From Desulfoluna limicola (GTDB lineage Bacteria; Desulfobacterota; Desulfobacteria; Desulfobacterales; Desulfolunaceae), in the NCBI RefSeq assembly GCF_021654575.1, contig NZ_AP024488.1:3185501-3249500 (forward strand): DNA of 64,000 nt, written 5' to 3'. The stretch's first letter is position 1. Each line of letters begins with the position of its first letter. The position numbers and the translations under genes were made by a program. A model generated the notes under the pieces. That model ran no database searches, had not been told where the DNA came from, and saw nothing but the letters and a program-made list of their open reading frames with translations. Below are positions 9,388 to 18,713 of the stretch, piece by piece.

Positions 9388-10119
9388 ATGAAAAAGAACC
9401 TGATCTCTGCATCGCTTGCATTGCTCTTCACTCTGATGCTGGTCACTGTCTCCACTGCCGATGAGGCAAAAGCACCTGCCTTTAAAACCTTTGAGGAAAA
9501 ATTCGCCTACGCCATCGGCGTTGAAATGGGCACCAACCTGAATCAAAATGCCATCGAGGTTGATCTGGATGCCCTGATGAAAGGCATGAGCGATGGCTAC
9601 ACCGGCAACGAGCCTGTCATGACCACCGAAGAGATGGTCCAGATCAGAAACGAAGGCATCCAGAAACTCCGCGCCAAGGCCCAGGCCAAGCGCATCAAAG
9701 ATACCGCGGACAACCTCGCAACTGCCGAAAAATTCCTTGCCGAAAACAAGACCAAAAAAGGCGTAAAAACCACACAATCCGGCCTCCAGTACGAAGTGAT
9801 CACCAAAGGCACCGGCGACATCCCCAAAGCCACCGACAAGGTGACCGTGCACTACCGAGGCACCCTCCTTGACGGCACCGAATTTGACAGCTCCTACAAC
9901 CGCAATGCCCCCGCCACATTTGCTGTGGGCGGCGTGATCGCCGGCTGGGTAGAAGCCCTCCAGCTGATGAAAACCGGCGCCAAGTGGAAGCTCTATGTTC
10001 CCCCCGCCCTTGCGTACGGCGATCGTGGAACCCCCAACGGCACCATCGGTCCCAACGAGCTCCTCACCTTTGAGGTGGAACTCCTTGAAATTGCTGCACC
10101 CGACAAAGCAGCAGAATAA
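9388..10119 (+). CDS. FKBP-type peptidyl-prolyl isomerase, exported (FkpA/Mip-like)
   Basis: A 243-residue periplasmic folding helper. It has a signal peptide (MKKN..., ending VSTADEA), an N-terminal helical dimerisation domain (FEEKFAYAIGVEMGTNLNQ to about residue 130), and a C-terminal FKBP domain from SGLQYEVITKGTG with VTVHYRGTLLDGTEFDSS, FAVGGVIAGWVEALQLM and the end ELLTFEVELLEI. The domain order matches FkpA/Mip. ATG at 9388 has AAAGG seven bases upstream; the ORF's earlier ATG lacks a signal sequence. A strong terminator follows. Confidence 0.93.
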   Translation: MKKNLISASLALLFTLMLVTVSTADEAKAPAFKTFEEKFAYAIGVEMGTNLNQNAIEVDLDALMKGMSDGYTGNEPVMTTEEMVQIRNEGIQKLRAKAQAKRIKDTADNLATAEKFLAENKTKKGVKTTQSGLQYEVITKGTGDIPKATDKVTVHYRGTLLDGTEFDSSYNRNAPATFAVGGVIAGWVEALQLMKTGAKWKLYVPPALAYGDRGTPNGTIGPNELLTFEVELLEIAAPDKAAE

Positions 10120-10268
10120 CGCAGGCCAGACAGCCTGACAAAGCCCCAGACCCGCTGCCGCCCATATACTATAAGGGTATCACGGGTCCAGGGCCATCCC
10201 GTTTGACGGGATAACACATTCAAAAAATACCTTTTCCCTACCGCACACATGATGGTATAGAAAAGCCC

Positions 10269-10321
10269 GTGCCGGTATCATGCAAATCCAAGGGTTTCAT
10301 TGTACCGGCACTCTTTTTTTT
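10269..10321 (+). terminator. Intrinsic terminator in the fkp-permease gap
   Basis: GTGCCGGTA pairs with TACCGGCAC, with an inner AAATCC/GGGTTT extension, followed by a run of eight or more Ts. It ends the FKBP transcript or acts as an attenuator in the leader of the downstream purine permease; a second CCCCGG/CCGGGG hairpin follows at 10325-10353. Confidence 0.8.
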
Positions 10322-10471
10322 AAAGCCCCGGATGACCACGCTCTCACCGGGGTTTATGCTGGGTATAGGAGTGTTGCGAGGGCCGCAAAGCATGCCCTCG
10401 CCAACGTTGATCCCCTGTCCGCTGCGGCAGGGACATATATGAACACCACCAATTAAGGTTAAAAGAAGACG

Positions 10472-11764
10472 ATGCTGGAGAATTTTTTCAAGCTCAAAGA
10501 GAATGGAACCGACGTCAAAACGGAAGTGATCGCCGGCCTGACCACCTTTATGACCATGGCCTACATCCTAGCCGTCAACCCGGACATCATGAGTGCCACA
10601 GGCATGGACAAAGGCGCGCTCTTCACCGCCACCGCCCTGTCCGCAATGATCGCCACCCTGGTCATGGCCCTGGTGGCCAGACTTCCCTTTGCCCTGGCCC
10701 CGGGCATGGGCTTAAACGCCTTCTTCGCCTTTTCTGTGGTCCTCGGCATGGGCTACTCCTGGGAGATGGCCCTCACCGCCGTCTTCATCGAAGGCCTTAT
10801 CTTCATCGTCCTCACCTTCCTCAACGTCCGTGAGGCGATTGTCAACGCCATCCCTCTCTCCATAAAAAATGCCATATCCGTGGGTATCGGCCTCTTTATC
10901 GCCTTCATCGGCCTCAATAACGCTGGCGTCATCGTCAAGAGCGACGCCACCCTCATCACCCTCGGCAGCATGGGCGAGCACACCGTCTGGGTGGCGTTTA
11001 TCGGCATCATCGTCTCCGGTACCCTCTTGGCCCTTAACAAGAAAGGGGCTCTCCTGGCAGGGATCATGGCCTCCACCCTTGTGGGGATCCCCCTGGGCGT
11101 CACCAGCGTGGAAGGGCTGAAGCTCTTCTCTGCCCCCCCTTCCCTCGAGCCCATCATGTTCAAATTCGACTTCTCGAAGATCTTTACCACCGACATGGCC
11201 GTGGTTCTCTTCACCTTCCTCTTCATCGATATGTTCGATACCGTCGGCACCCTCGTGGGCGTCGGCGCCAAAGCGGGCCTTCTCGATGAAAAAGGACGCC
11301 TCCCCAGAGCCAAGCAGGCCCTCTTTGCCGATGCCATCGGCACCACCTGCGGCGCCTGCCTGGGTACCAGCACCGTCACCACCTACGTGGAGAGTGCCTC
11401 CGGCGTTGCAGAAGGCGGACGCACCGGCCTCACCGCCCTCACCACAGCCGGCTTCTTCTTCCTGGCCCTCTTCATGGCCCCGCTCTTTCTCATGATCCCC
11501 GCCGCAGCCACCGCTCCGGCCCTCGTGATGGTGGGCTTCTTCATGCTCTCTCCCATCACCAACATCGACATGAATGACGCAACCGAAGCCCTGCCGGCCT
11601 TCATCACCTTCCTCATGATGCCCCTGACCTACAGCATCTCCGAAGGCATCGTCTTCGGCATGCTCAGCTACGTCATCCTCAAGGTCCTCTCCGGACGCTC
11701 CAAAGACGTCTCGCCGGTCATGTACATCATCGCCGCCATCTTCATTTTAAAGTTCATCGTGTAA
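10472..11764 (+). CDS. AzgA-type NCS2 purine (adenine/guanine/hypoxanthine) permease
   Basis: A 430-residue inner-membrane nucleobase:proton symporter. The N-terminus (LKENGTDVKTEVIAGLTTFM, then AYILAVNP) and the motif ALAPGMGLNAFFAF are typical of the COG2252 purine branch and distinct from the UraA branch. Further family sequence is FLFIDMFDTVGTLVGVGAKAG and GTSTVTTYVESASGVAEGGRTGL. A 350-base leader with several hairpins precedes it; I could not match it to the purine riboswitch consensus. A terminator follows at 11787. Exact base preference is not readable. Confidence 0.92.
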   Translation: MLENFFKLKENGTDVKTEVIAGLTTFMTMAYILAVNPDIMSATGMDKGALFTATALSAMIATLVMALVARLPFALAPGMGLNAFFAFSVVLGMGYSWEMALTAVFIEGLIFIVLTFLNVREAIVNAIPLSIKNAISVGIGLFIAFIGLNNAGVIVKSDATLITLGSMGEHTVWVAFIGIIVSGTLLALNKKGALLAGIMASTLVGIPLGVTSVEGLKLFSAPPSLEPIMFKFDFSKIFTTDMAVVLFTFLFIDMFDTVGTLVGVGAKAGLLDEKGRLPRAKQALFADAIGTTCGACLGTSTVTTYVESASGVAEGGRTGLTALTTAGFFFLALFMAPLFLMIPAAATAPALVMVGFFMLSPITNIDMNDATEALPAFITFLMMPLTYSISEGIVFGMLSYVILKVLSGRSKDVSPVMYIIAAIFILKFIV

Positions 11765-11786
11765 AACGATCTGCATACGCATCATG

Positions 11787-11824
11787 AAAAAAGGGAGCAC
11801 CCGTTTGGGTGGCTCCCTTTTTTT
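11787..11824 (+). terminator. Intrinsic terminator of the purine permease gene
   Basis: Near-perfect long stem AAAAGGGAGC-ACCC / GGGT-GGCTCCCTTTT with loop GTTT and flanking A and T runs, 23 bases after the stop. Confidence 0.92.
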
Positions 11825-11841
11825 GTGGTGAACCAAAAGAT

Positions 11842-11941
11842 GCCTCCGGCGGCGAGGTGTGCCACCTCGAAAGCGGGTTGCGAATGCCCCCGACCCTCGT
11901 TCCTCGAGTCGGCCGCATTCGCTGACGGGCGAAGCCCGTGG
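11842..11941. repeat. Family B variable-stem element (copy B3)
   Basis: It runs from CCTCCGGCGGCGAGGTG with a GAGGTG/CACCTC hairpin to GGGCGAAGCCCGT. The central stem-loop at 11880-11922 is GCGAATGC...CCGAC, loop CCTCGTTCCTCG, GTCGG...GCATTCGC: same flanks as other copies, different inner stem. Confidence 0.8.
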
Positions 11942-12406
11942 TGACATGCCAGCGGAGGCAGATCATTGGACGTCATGAAGGCATGGGATCTTATCACCAC
12001 TCGTGATGGGCACGGCACCCCCTTTGCCCACCCTACAGCGCCGTCGAAACGCCAAGGATACGTGTGCAATGGCACCTGACCAGGCCATCAAGAACAAGGT
12101 ATTCCGTCCCGTCACAGCTGTATCAGAGCCGTTATTCCGGCGCGTAACCGCGCCACGCATCGCGGTGACACACCCAATTCCACACACTTCATATGCCCTT
12201 CCCACCGCTTTATAAAAGCCCGGTAACCCACCAGCCCGTAGGGTGCATTTATGAACCATGACCGGGTAACCGACGGCTCTGATCCCCACCACAAATCAGA
12301 GGCCATTCACACCCCGCAATCACCTTAGGCTTTTTCATAACCGATAAAGCGCAGTGCCACCTCAACGAAGAACCAAGCACCAAGAACGTTTTTCCTTATT
12401 AAAACA

Positions 12407-12466
12407 AAACGGGCCTGACGCGATCATCCCAGATCACATCAAGCCCGTTAATTTTCGTTTTTTTTC
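12407..12466. terminator. Possible terminator / inverted repeat
   Basis: AACGGGC (12408-12414) pairs with GCCCGTT (12443-12449), with GATC repeats in the loop, and a T-run follows on the plus strand. It lies far from any gene end; more likely to serve the minus-strand genes or to be a relic. Confidence 0.4.
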
Positions 12467-12579
12467 TACGCCACGTTTTGGCGGTAAGCGTCGGAGAAAC
12501 CACCCACCCTTATTGCAGGTAACGCCCCACCCCGCGAACAGCAAGACACCCCGAAGAAGGTTTACCAACCCCTGCCGTT

Positions 12580-12681
12580 GTTCACGGGCGCAGCCCGTCA
12601 GCAAATGTGATCGACCTGAGGAACGAAGGTCGGGAGAATTTGCAACCCGGGGTCCAGGGGATCATCCCCTGGCCGGAGGCA
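12580..12681. repeat. Family B variable-stem element (copy B4)
   Basis: The GGGCGCAGCCCGT block is followed by a stem-loop at 12601-12643: GCAAATGTGATCGACC, loop TGAGGAACGAA, GGTCGGGAGAATTTGC. It ends with a CAGGGGATCATCCCCTG hairpin and GCCGGAGGC. The outer arm here is GCAAAT/ATTTGC where most copies have GCGAAT, with both strands changed together. Confidence 0.8.
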
Positions 12682-12724
12682 AGCCCTTCCTTATAACCCA
12701 TCGCCCATGGCCTATGACCTGTAT

Positions 12725-12955
12725 TTACTGGTTTCCAAACCCGTTCTGTTCGCTACAGTCCGGGCACTCCCAGGTAATGCCGTTGCAGGTCATGCCCCAG
12801 ACGTTCTCGTCCATGCAATCCTGGCATATGGTAAAGCTGCATCGGCAGCGGTAGGCAAAGAAGAGATCGTCCTTGCCGCAGCAGTGGCAGGGCTCTTCCT
12901 GGGCTTTCAGTTTCTTGAGTTTATACGAGGATATTTTTTTTGAAGTACGAGGCAT
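12725..12955 (-). CDS. Small zinc-ribbon-like protein
   Basis: A 76-residue basic-to-acidic protein with a Lys-rich N-terminus and clustered cysteines: CHCC near residue 23, C-R-C near 37, CQDC near 45, then C...CPDC near the end. This is a double CxxC pattern consistent with one or two bound zinc ions. AAGGTGGATC precedes the ATG. Its first 35 bases overlap the 3' end of the upstream CoA-binding gene in another frame, so translation is probably coupled. No named family recognised; an RNA/DNA-binding or protein-contact role is only a guess. Confidence 0.75.
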   Translation of the reverse strand: MPRTSKKISSYKLKKLKAQEEPCHCCGKDDLFFAYRCRCSFTICQDCMDENVWGMTCNGITWECPDCSEQNGFGNQ

Positions 12956-13364
12956 GATCCACCTTAATACACCGGTCCATGATCACGTCGATGCCGTGAT
13001 CTGTCAAACGTTTAGCCGCTTCCATGTTCTCGATACCGAGCTGCATCCAGAAAACCTTGCAGCCGACGGCGATGGCTTCGTCCACGTGGGGCAAGACATC
13101 CTCGCTTTTGCGGAAGACATTCACAATGTCCACGGGGCCGGGCACGAGGTCCAGGGTTTTGTACGCCTTTTCCCCCAGAATCTCTTTCTGGGCGGGGCGA
13201 ACGGGGATAATGGTGTACCCGTTTTCCTGCATGTATCTGGCCACATCGTGGGAGTCCCGCTCGGGCTTGGGGGAGAGGCCCACCACCGCGATGGTTTTGG
13301 CACCCTCCAGAATCTCTTTAATCTGCCGATCGGACGTCAGAATTTCGCCTTTTTTCTCTGCCAT
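12921..13364 (-). CDS. CoA-binding domain protein (YccU type)
   Basis: A 147-residue Rossmann-fold protein of the CoA_binding_2/YccU type. Visible features are KTIAVVGLSPKPERDSHDVARYMQ at residues 23-46, the GYTIIPVRPAQKEILGEKAYKTL segment, VDIVNVFRKSEDV, and VFWMQLGIENMEAAKRLTDHGI. The family binds CoA or a related nucleotide and its physiological role is unsettled. The ATG follows CCGGAGGTAAACC. The gene overlaps the following zinc-ribbon gene by 35 bases, making a two-gene operon. Confidence 0.9.
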   Translation of the reverse strand: MAEKKGEILTSDRQIKEILEGAKTIAVVGLSPKPERDSHDVARYMQENGYTIIPVRPAQKEILGEKAYKTLDLVPGPVDIVNVFRKSEDVLPHVDEAIAVGCKVFWMQLGIENMEAAKRLTDHGIDVIMDRCIKVDHASYFKKNILV

Positions 13365-13473
13365 GGTTTACCTCCGGGTGATTGCCGTTTGGCCCTTTTC
13401 ATGGTAGGTATACGCCATTGCAACGGGTTACCGGTGCAATGAATCTCATCGAGTAAGAATTCAGCTCATATGT

Positions 13474-13639
13474 GCCTCCGGCGGCCCTGCCGGGGGCCAA
13501 ACTTTTGAAAAGTTTGACAAACAGCCTTGAGAGCCATTCCAATAGCTGCATCTGTTTGGCCAAACACTGTGTTTTTGGCTTGACGAGCATACCGGAAAGT
13601 TTTTGCGGAGCTTTTTTCAAAAAGCGACCCGCCGGAGGC
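13474..13639 (-). repeat. Family A interspersed element (copy A2, shortened core)
   Basis: The ends CCTCCGGCGGCCCTGCCGGGGGCC and GACCCGCCGGAGGC and the block CCGGAAAGTTTTTGCGGAGC match the other family A copies. The core hairpin is short (CCAAACAC / GTGTTTTTGG), so this copy is about 70 bases shorter. Confidence 0.8.
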
Positions 13640-13899
13640 AGAACTGAATAGCTACCTCATCGACACATATGCAATCAGATAATGATTAAGATGGTTCCGG
13701 CAACGCCGAGGGTTCACCTCAGTGATATCCCAGCCATAAACCGGTCCATCCGTCACCATTTCAGCATACACGGACGGCAGTCCACGCGCCGTCTTTAATG
13801 ACGATCATACCATCATACTACGGGGCAGAAGGTAATGCAGCGGGAGGCCTCTGTCAACTCGCTTCCCGGCCCTTACCCCCTTTGGAGCCTTTAAAATCC

Positions 13900-16581
13900 A
13901 TGACCGATAAGAAGAAACTCTACCTCATTGACGGCAGTGCTTACATATACCGCAGCTTTCACGCCCTTCCCCCCCTGACCAACGCCGAAGGGCTCCCCAC
14001 CAACGCAGTATTGGGCTTTACCAACATCATCGTCAAGATGATGAACGACTTTGCCCCCACCCACGCCGTCATCTGCTTTGACGCCAAGGGCCCCACCTTC
14101 CGTCACGAGATGTACGAGGAGTACAAGGCCAACCGCCCCCCCATGCCCGATGACTTAAGGCAGCAGCTCCCCTTTGTCCGTAAAGTGGCCGAAGCCTACC
14201 GCATCCCCACCATGGAACAGCAGGGCCTTGAAGCAGATGACGTCATCGGCACCCTGGCTAAAAAAGGCGAAGCCGCAGGCTTTGATGTGGTCATCGTCAC
14301 CGGGGACAAGGACTTCATGCAGCTCGTCTCCGAGACCTGCGTCATCTCCGACCCCGCGCGGGACGTCTACCTTGACCGCGACGCGGTGAAAGAGAAACTC
14401 GGCGTCTGGCCCGAGCAGGTGGTGGATATCATGGCGCTTACCGGCGACACCTCGGACAACATCCCCGGCGTCCCAGGCATCGGCAAAAAGACCGCACCGG
14501 ACCTCATCAACCAGTTCGGCTCCCTGGACGGCCTCTACGAGCAGGTGGAGACCATCACCAAGAAGAAGCAGAAAGAGAACCTTATCACCAACAAGGACCT
14601 CGCCTTCATCAGCCGGGACCTGGTCACCATCAAAACCGACGCCGACCTCCCCTTCGACGAAGAGGCGTTCTGCGTTCCCGAACCGGACGGCGAAGCCCTC
14701 CTGGAGCTTTTCAAAGAGCTGGGCTTTAAAAAGTATATCAAGATGTACAGCAGCCCCCGGAAAAAAGTCGCCAAAAAGTACCACGCCGTGCTGACGGAAG
14801 AGGCCCTTGCTGACCTCGCCGACAAGATAAAAGCCGCCCCCATGGTGGCCGTGGACACCGAGACCACCGCCCTTGACCCCATGCTGGCTGAAGTGGTGGG
14901 CATCTCCGTTGCCGTCGAGCCCCATGAGGCCTACTACATCCCCTTCGGTCACACCGGCCTGGAGTCTGAAAAGCAGCTCTCCAAAGAAGCCGTCTTCTCC
15001 GTCATGAAGCCGATCCTGGAAGACGCAAGCATTCCCAAGTGCGGCCAGAACATCAAGTACGATATCCTCGCCCTCAAGGGGTCCGGCATCGACCTTGCCG
15101 GTGTCACCTTCGACACCATGATCGCCTCCTACATCCTGAACCCCACACGGCGAGGCCACGGCCTGGACGACCTGGCCATGGACCTCTTCGACCACCAGAA
15201 CATCAAGTTTGAAGAGGTGGCCGGCAAAGGCAAGAACCAGTTGATCTTCTCCGAAGTACCCCTCTCACAGGCCGTGCCCTACGCCGCCGAAGACGCCGAC
15301 ATCACCCTCATGATTGCCCAGCTGTTTCAAAAAGAACTGAGCGAGAATGAGGGATTGAACAACCTCTTTACGACCATGGAGATGCCCCTCATGCACATCC
15401 TGGCCGAGATGGAATACGCAGGTGTTGCCGTCAACGAAGAGGAGCTTGTGGACATCTCCAAGACCTTTGAAACCGAGATGAACACCATCGAAGAGAGCAT
15501 CTACAAACTCGCCGGAGAAGAGTTCAACATCAACTCCTCCCAGCAGCTCGGATACATCCTCTTCGAAAAACTGGAGCTGCCCGTCCAGAAGAAGACCAAA
15601 AAGAAGACCGGGTACTCCACCGACGCCGAGGTCTTGACCGCCCTTGCCGCCATGCACGAACTCCCGGCCCAGATCATCCGGTTCCGGACCCTCTCCAAGC
15701 TCAAAAGCACCTACGCGGACGCCCTGGTGGAACTGATTCACCCGAAAACAGGCCGGATCCACACCTCCTACAACCAGACCGTGGCCGTCACCGGACGCCT
15801 GAGCAGCTCCAACCCCAACCTCCAGAACATTCCCATCCGAAGCGACGAAGGCCGCATGATCCGCGGCGCCTTTGTTCCGGAAAAAGGGTTTAAACTCATT
15901 GCCGCCGACTACTCCCAGATCGAGCTGCGCCTCCTGGCCCACTGCTCCGGCGACCCCATCCTCATCGAGTCCTTCAACAGTGGTGAGGATATCCACAAAC
16001 GCACCGCCGCCGAGATGTTCGACTGCGATGCCCTCTTTGTCACAGGCGAGATGCGCCGCCAGGCCAAAGCCGTCAACTTCGGAATCATGTACGGCATGAG
16101 CCCCTTCGGCCTCTCCAAAGAGCTCGGCATCACCCAGAAAATGGCCAAAAGCTTTATCGAGAACTACTTTGCCCGCTACAACGGCGTAAAAACCTTTATC
16201 GATACCTGCATCAACGAGGCCGAGAAAACCAAGACCACCAGCACGCTCCTGGGACGCATCCGGCCCCTGCCGGAAATCACCAGCTCCAACCGGAACGTCA
16301 AGCAGTTCGCCGAACGCTCCGCCGTCAACACCCCCATCCAGGGCACCGCCGCCGACCTCATCAAACTGGCCATGATTCACTGCAGCGCAATCATCAAAGA
16401 GAAGAACCTGAAAACCCGCATGATCATGAGCGTCCACGATGAGATCGTCTTCGAAGCCCCGGAAGCCGAAGTGGATGAGGTGAAAATCTTGATGCAGCAG
16501 GCCATGGAAAACGTCTGGGAGCTCGCCGTCCCCCTCTCCGTCAACATCGAGGTAGGCGACAACTGGAACGAAGCACATTAA
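13900..16581 (+). CDS. polA: DNA polymerase I
   Basis: The repair and Okazaki-fragment polymerase, 893 residues. All three domains are present: the 5'-3' flap exonuclease (LYLIDGSAYIYRSFHAL..., VTGDKDFMQLV, GIGKKTAPDLI), an apparently active 3'-5' proofreading exonuclease (VDTETTALDP, Asp319/Glu321; later YAAEDADIT), and the polymerase with AADYSQIELR (Asp670), the O-helix RRQAKAVNFGIMYG, and SVHDEIVFE (Asp847). The frame is open 102 bases further 5', but MTDKKKLYLIDG at 13900, preceded by GGAG, is the family N-terminus. Long open frames on the opposite strand here are composition shadows. Confidence 0.98.
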   Translation: MTDKKKLYLIDGSAYIYRSFHALPPLTNAEGLPTNAVLGFTNIIVKMMNDFAPTHAVICFDAKGPTFRHEMYEEYKANRPPMPDDLRQQLPFVRKVAEAYRIPTMEQQGLEADDVIGTLAKKGEAAGFDVVIVTGDKDFMQLVSETCVISDPARDVYLDRDAVKEKLGVWPEQVVDIMALTGDTSDNIPGVPGIGKKTAPDLINQFGSLDGLYEQVETITKKKQKENLITNKDLAFISRDLVTIKTDADLPFDEEAFCVPEPDGEALLELFKELGFKKYIKMYSSPRKKVAKKYHAVLTEEALADLADKIKAAPMVAVDTETTALDPMLAEVVGISVAVEPHEAYYIPFGHTGLESEKQLSKEAVFSVMKPILEDASIPKCGQNIKYDILALKGSGIDLAGVTFDTMIASYILNPTRRGHGLDDLAMDLFDHQNIKFEEVAGKGKNQLIFSEVPLSQAVPYAAEDADITLMIAQLFQKELSENEGLNNLFTTMEMPLMHILAEMEYAGVAVNEEELVDISKTFETEMNTIEESIYKLAGEEFNINSSQQLGYILFEKLELPVQKKTKKKTGYSTDAEVLTALAAMHELPAQIIRFRTLSKLKSTYADALVELIHPKTGRIHTSYNQTVAVTGRLSSSNPNLQNIPIRSDEGRMIRGAFVPEKGFKLIAADYSQIELRLLAHCSGDPILIESFNSGEDIHKRTAAEMFDCDALFVTGEMRRQAKAVNFGIMYGMSPFGLSKELGITQKMAKSFIENYFARYNGVKTFIDTCINEAEKTKTTSTLLGRIRPLPEITSSNRNVKQFAERSAVNTPIQGTAADLIKLAMIHCSAIIKEKNLKTRMIMSVHDEIVFEAPEAEVDEVKILMQQAMENVWELAVPLSVNIEVGDNWNEAH

Positions 16582-16647
16582 AAAAAGCGTTCTTGGTGCT
16601 TGGTTCTTAGTGCTTGGTTAAGGACTCGCTTCGCTCGTGCAATGTAT

Positions 16648-16882
16648 GCCTCCGGCGGGTCGCTTTTTGAAAAAAGCACCGCAAAAACTTTCCGGTTACA
16701 GCACCCTTATCCTTCAACCCCGAAGGGGCTGAAGAATAAGAGTGCTGCAAACTGTGGTAAAGCCAAAGCATGCGGGTTGCCAACAACAGTGAAACAACCA
16801 AAATTGCACTCAAAATCTGTTTATCAAACCCGGCCCATAATAATTAGGCAAAAGTTTGGCCCCCGGCAGGGCCGCCGGAGGC
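16648..16882 (+). repeat. Family A interspersed element with variable central hairpin (copy A3)
   Basis: 235 bp from CCTCCGGCGGGTCGC to GGCAGGGCCGCCGGAGGC. Core stem-loop at 16699-16747: CAGCACCCTTATCCTTCA, short CCCC/GGGG loop region, TGAAGAATAAGAGTGCTG, mostly paired. Flanks match copies A4 and A5. Confidence 0.82.
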
Positions 16883-16996
16883 AATCTTGAGCTGAATAGT
16901 TACCCTGCAATCATCAAAAGGCATGAGCGAAGCGAATTCATTGAACGAAGAACCACGAACGAAGAACTAAGAACCAACCCGAAGGGTGTGACCAAC

Positions 16997-18238
16997 ATGC
17001 GACACTTTGCCAATCTCTTTTTGATTCTATTTCTGGCTGACGGGGCACTGTCTACGTTGGACGAGCTTCTCGCGGCTGTGAGCGGGATGCACCTGTTGTC
17101 ACAGGTTCGGAACCTGGCGGCGTTTCCGGTTCTCTTTTTGGCTGTGCCGTTTTTTATTTGCATGGGCATCGACCGGCGGATTCCCAAGAAGATCTTTCTG
17201 CCCATGGTGCTTTACGCTTTATGGGCACCCATGATGTTCTGGCCCATGCCGATGTTTATACCGGAGGCGGGGTTTGGGTTTTTGATGTCCCTGGGACAAT
17301 TGGGGATCGGGGTTGCCGGGCTTCTGGCTGTTCGGAAAAAATCCGACCACGATTTCCTCATCACGCCTTCCATGTTTTCAGGCCCCTGGTTCAGCTTGAA
17401 GAACACCCTTGGGTTTGTTGCGGTGAGCGCCCTTCTCGTGCCCCTGACCTTGACTGTCATAGGCTTCTGGTCCGTGGCCACCCTGGTGGAGGTCAAGACC
17501 GCAGGGTTCATGAAGATCCGGCCTTCAGGGCTCTACATGAACGAAAAAATCTACAGCAAGGGCGGCAAAACCCTTCGCCTGCTCCCCATGATCCACATCG
17601 GCCGCACCGATTATTACAACGACGTGGGCGGCTCCATGGCAAACGGAAAAACCATCATCCTGGCCGAAGGGGTCTCCGACCGGGAAGGCCTCCTCAAAGC
17701 CAAACTCTCCTACGACAGGATCGGCGAACTCCTGGGCCTCGCCTCCCAGGAACACATGGAGCTGGACGGCACCTACGTCACCTCGGACTTCAAAGCCATG
17801 GGCGACGCCCTCGAAGTCAACGGCCACAAACCCCACATCGTCTCCGCCGATCTCGACCTCTCCGAGTTCTCACCCATCACCATCGAATTCCTAAGGGTCC
17901 TCACCACCGCCTTTTTCAGCGACCAACCCCTCACCGACGGGTACGCCCAATACAGCGCCTGGGTCGAACTCCAAGGCGACGACCTGAAAGTCCTCGATAC
18001 CATCACCCACGACATCTTCACCCAACGCAACGAAGCCGTCTTTGCCATGCTCAACAAAGCGCTCCCCCACTACGACACACTCATCGTCCCCTGGGGCGCC
18101 CTCCACATGGCTGAAATCGAGAAGGAAGCCCAACGACTGGGGTTCTTCATGCTTGGGGAAAAGGAGAGGCTGAGCGTGGATTTCGGGGAGGCGTTGGAAC
18201 ACTTGAGGAAGGTACAAGGCAGAGAGGACAGGCGATAG
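16997..18238 (+). CDS. Membrane protein with C-terminal TraB/GumN-like domain
   Basis: A 413-residue protein: four or five N-terminal hydrophobic helices (about residues 3-170), then a soluble domain from about residue 180. That domain has the TraB-type layout: LLPMIHIGRTDYYND, then an E-containing strand (TIILAEGVSDREG), and near the end TLIVPWGALHMAEIEKEAQRLGF, which matches the family G-x-x-H-x-x-G/E...GF motif. TraB/PrgY domains are proposed metallo-hydrolases acting near membranes. The start at 16997 follows GAAGGGTGTGACCAAC. The gene is flanked by repeats, and its N-terminal half uses slightly different codons from the C-terminal half. Confidence 0.7.
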   Translation: MRHFANLFLILFLADGALSTLDELLAAVSGMHLLSQVRNLAAFPVLFLAVPFFICMGIDRRIPKKIFLPMVLYALWAPMMFWPMPMFIPEAGFGFLMSLGQLGIGVAGLLAVRKKSDHDFLITPSMFSGPWFSLKNTLGFVAVSALLVPLTLTVIGFWSVATLVEVKTAGFMKIRPSGLYMNEKIYSKGGKTLRLLPMIHIGRTDYYNDVGGSMANGKTIILAEGVSDREGLLKAKLSYDRIGELLGLASQEHMELDGTYVTSDFKAMGDALEVNGHKPHIVSADLDLSEFSPITIEFLRVLTTAFFSDQPLTDGYAQYSAWVELQGDDLKVLDTITHDIFTQRNEAVFAMLNKALPHYDTLIVPWGALHMAEIEKEAQRLGFFMLGEKERLSVDFGEALEHLRKVQGREDRR

Positions 18239-18429
18239 GTTATAGGGGATAGGAAAAGAGGAAGGGCATGCCTCCGGCGGCGAGGTGGGCCACCTCGAAA
18301 GCGGGTTGCATCCGGTTTGCTGGCGCTCACCGCTGCGTCATGAATAGCTCAAAGCCATGGAACACCGCACCCCAGTGCGGCCCTATCCCTTGTACTTCAC
18401 GAGCAAACGACCGGACACCGACAATCAAC

Positions 18430-18634
18430 TGTAATTCTATTATGTTATTGTGAAACGGTTTGTTATTTGAAAAACACATTACGTAGTTCAGGGTTTGGGG
18501 AAAGATTTCCTCACCCTTCGGGTGAGCCGGCTGCACTCATCTGCTGCGTTTTTAGAGTCTTGAGGTAAGCCACGACATCTGCAGCTCTGAGCCCTTGAAT
18601 ATGGGTGCAGTCAACGCCTGAAATATCCGGGTTA
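18430..18634 (-). repeat. MITE copy (truncated at its inner end)
   Basis: Contains the hairpin core GCTGCGTT...GAGCTGCAGATGT-like block and the terminal TGAAATATCCGGG end of the ~250-bp MITE described at 47554. The opposite terminal repeat is missing. Confidence 0.7.
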
Positions 18635-18713
18635 GAGAACAATTATCAGACGGTATCCAAGCACCCCATGGATTTTTAGGGCATATCACGGTACAAATGG
18701 AGTCAGGAGCCAC

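Noticed and set aside
10140..10250. Purine riboswitch upstream of the AzgA permease
   Set aside because: The conserved purine-aptamer core (TTTCTACC-type junction) is not present; only generic hairpins are seen, so it is not listed as a riboswitch.
14155..16578. Long open frames (346 and 437 codons) opposite polA
   Set aside because: They mirror polA codon structure, are Val/Gly/His/Asp-rich in a typical antisense pattern, and have no domain or start signal.
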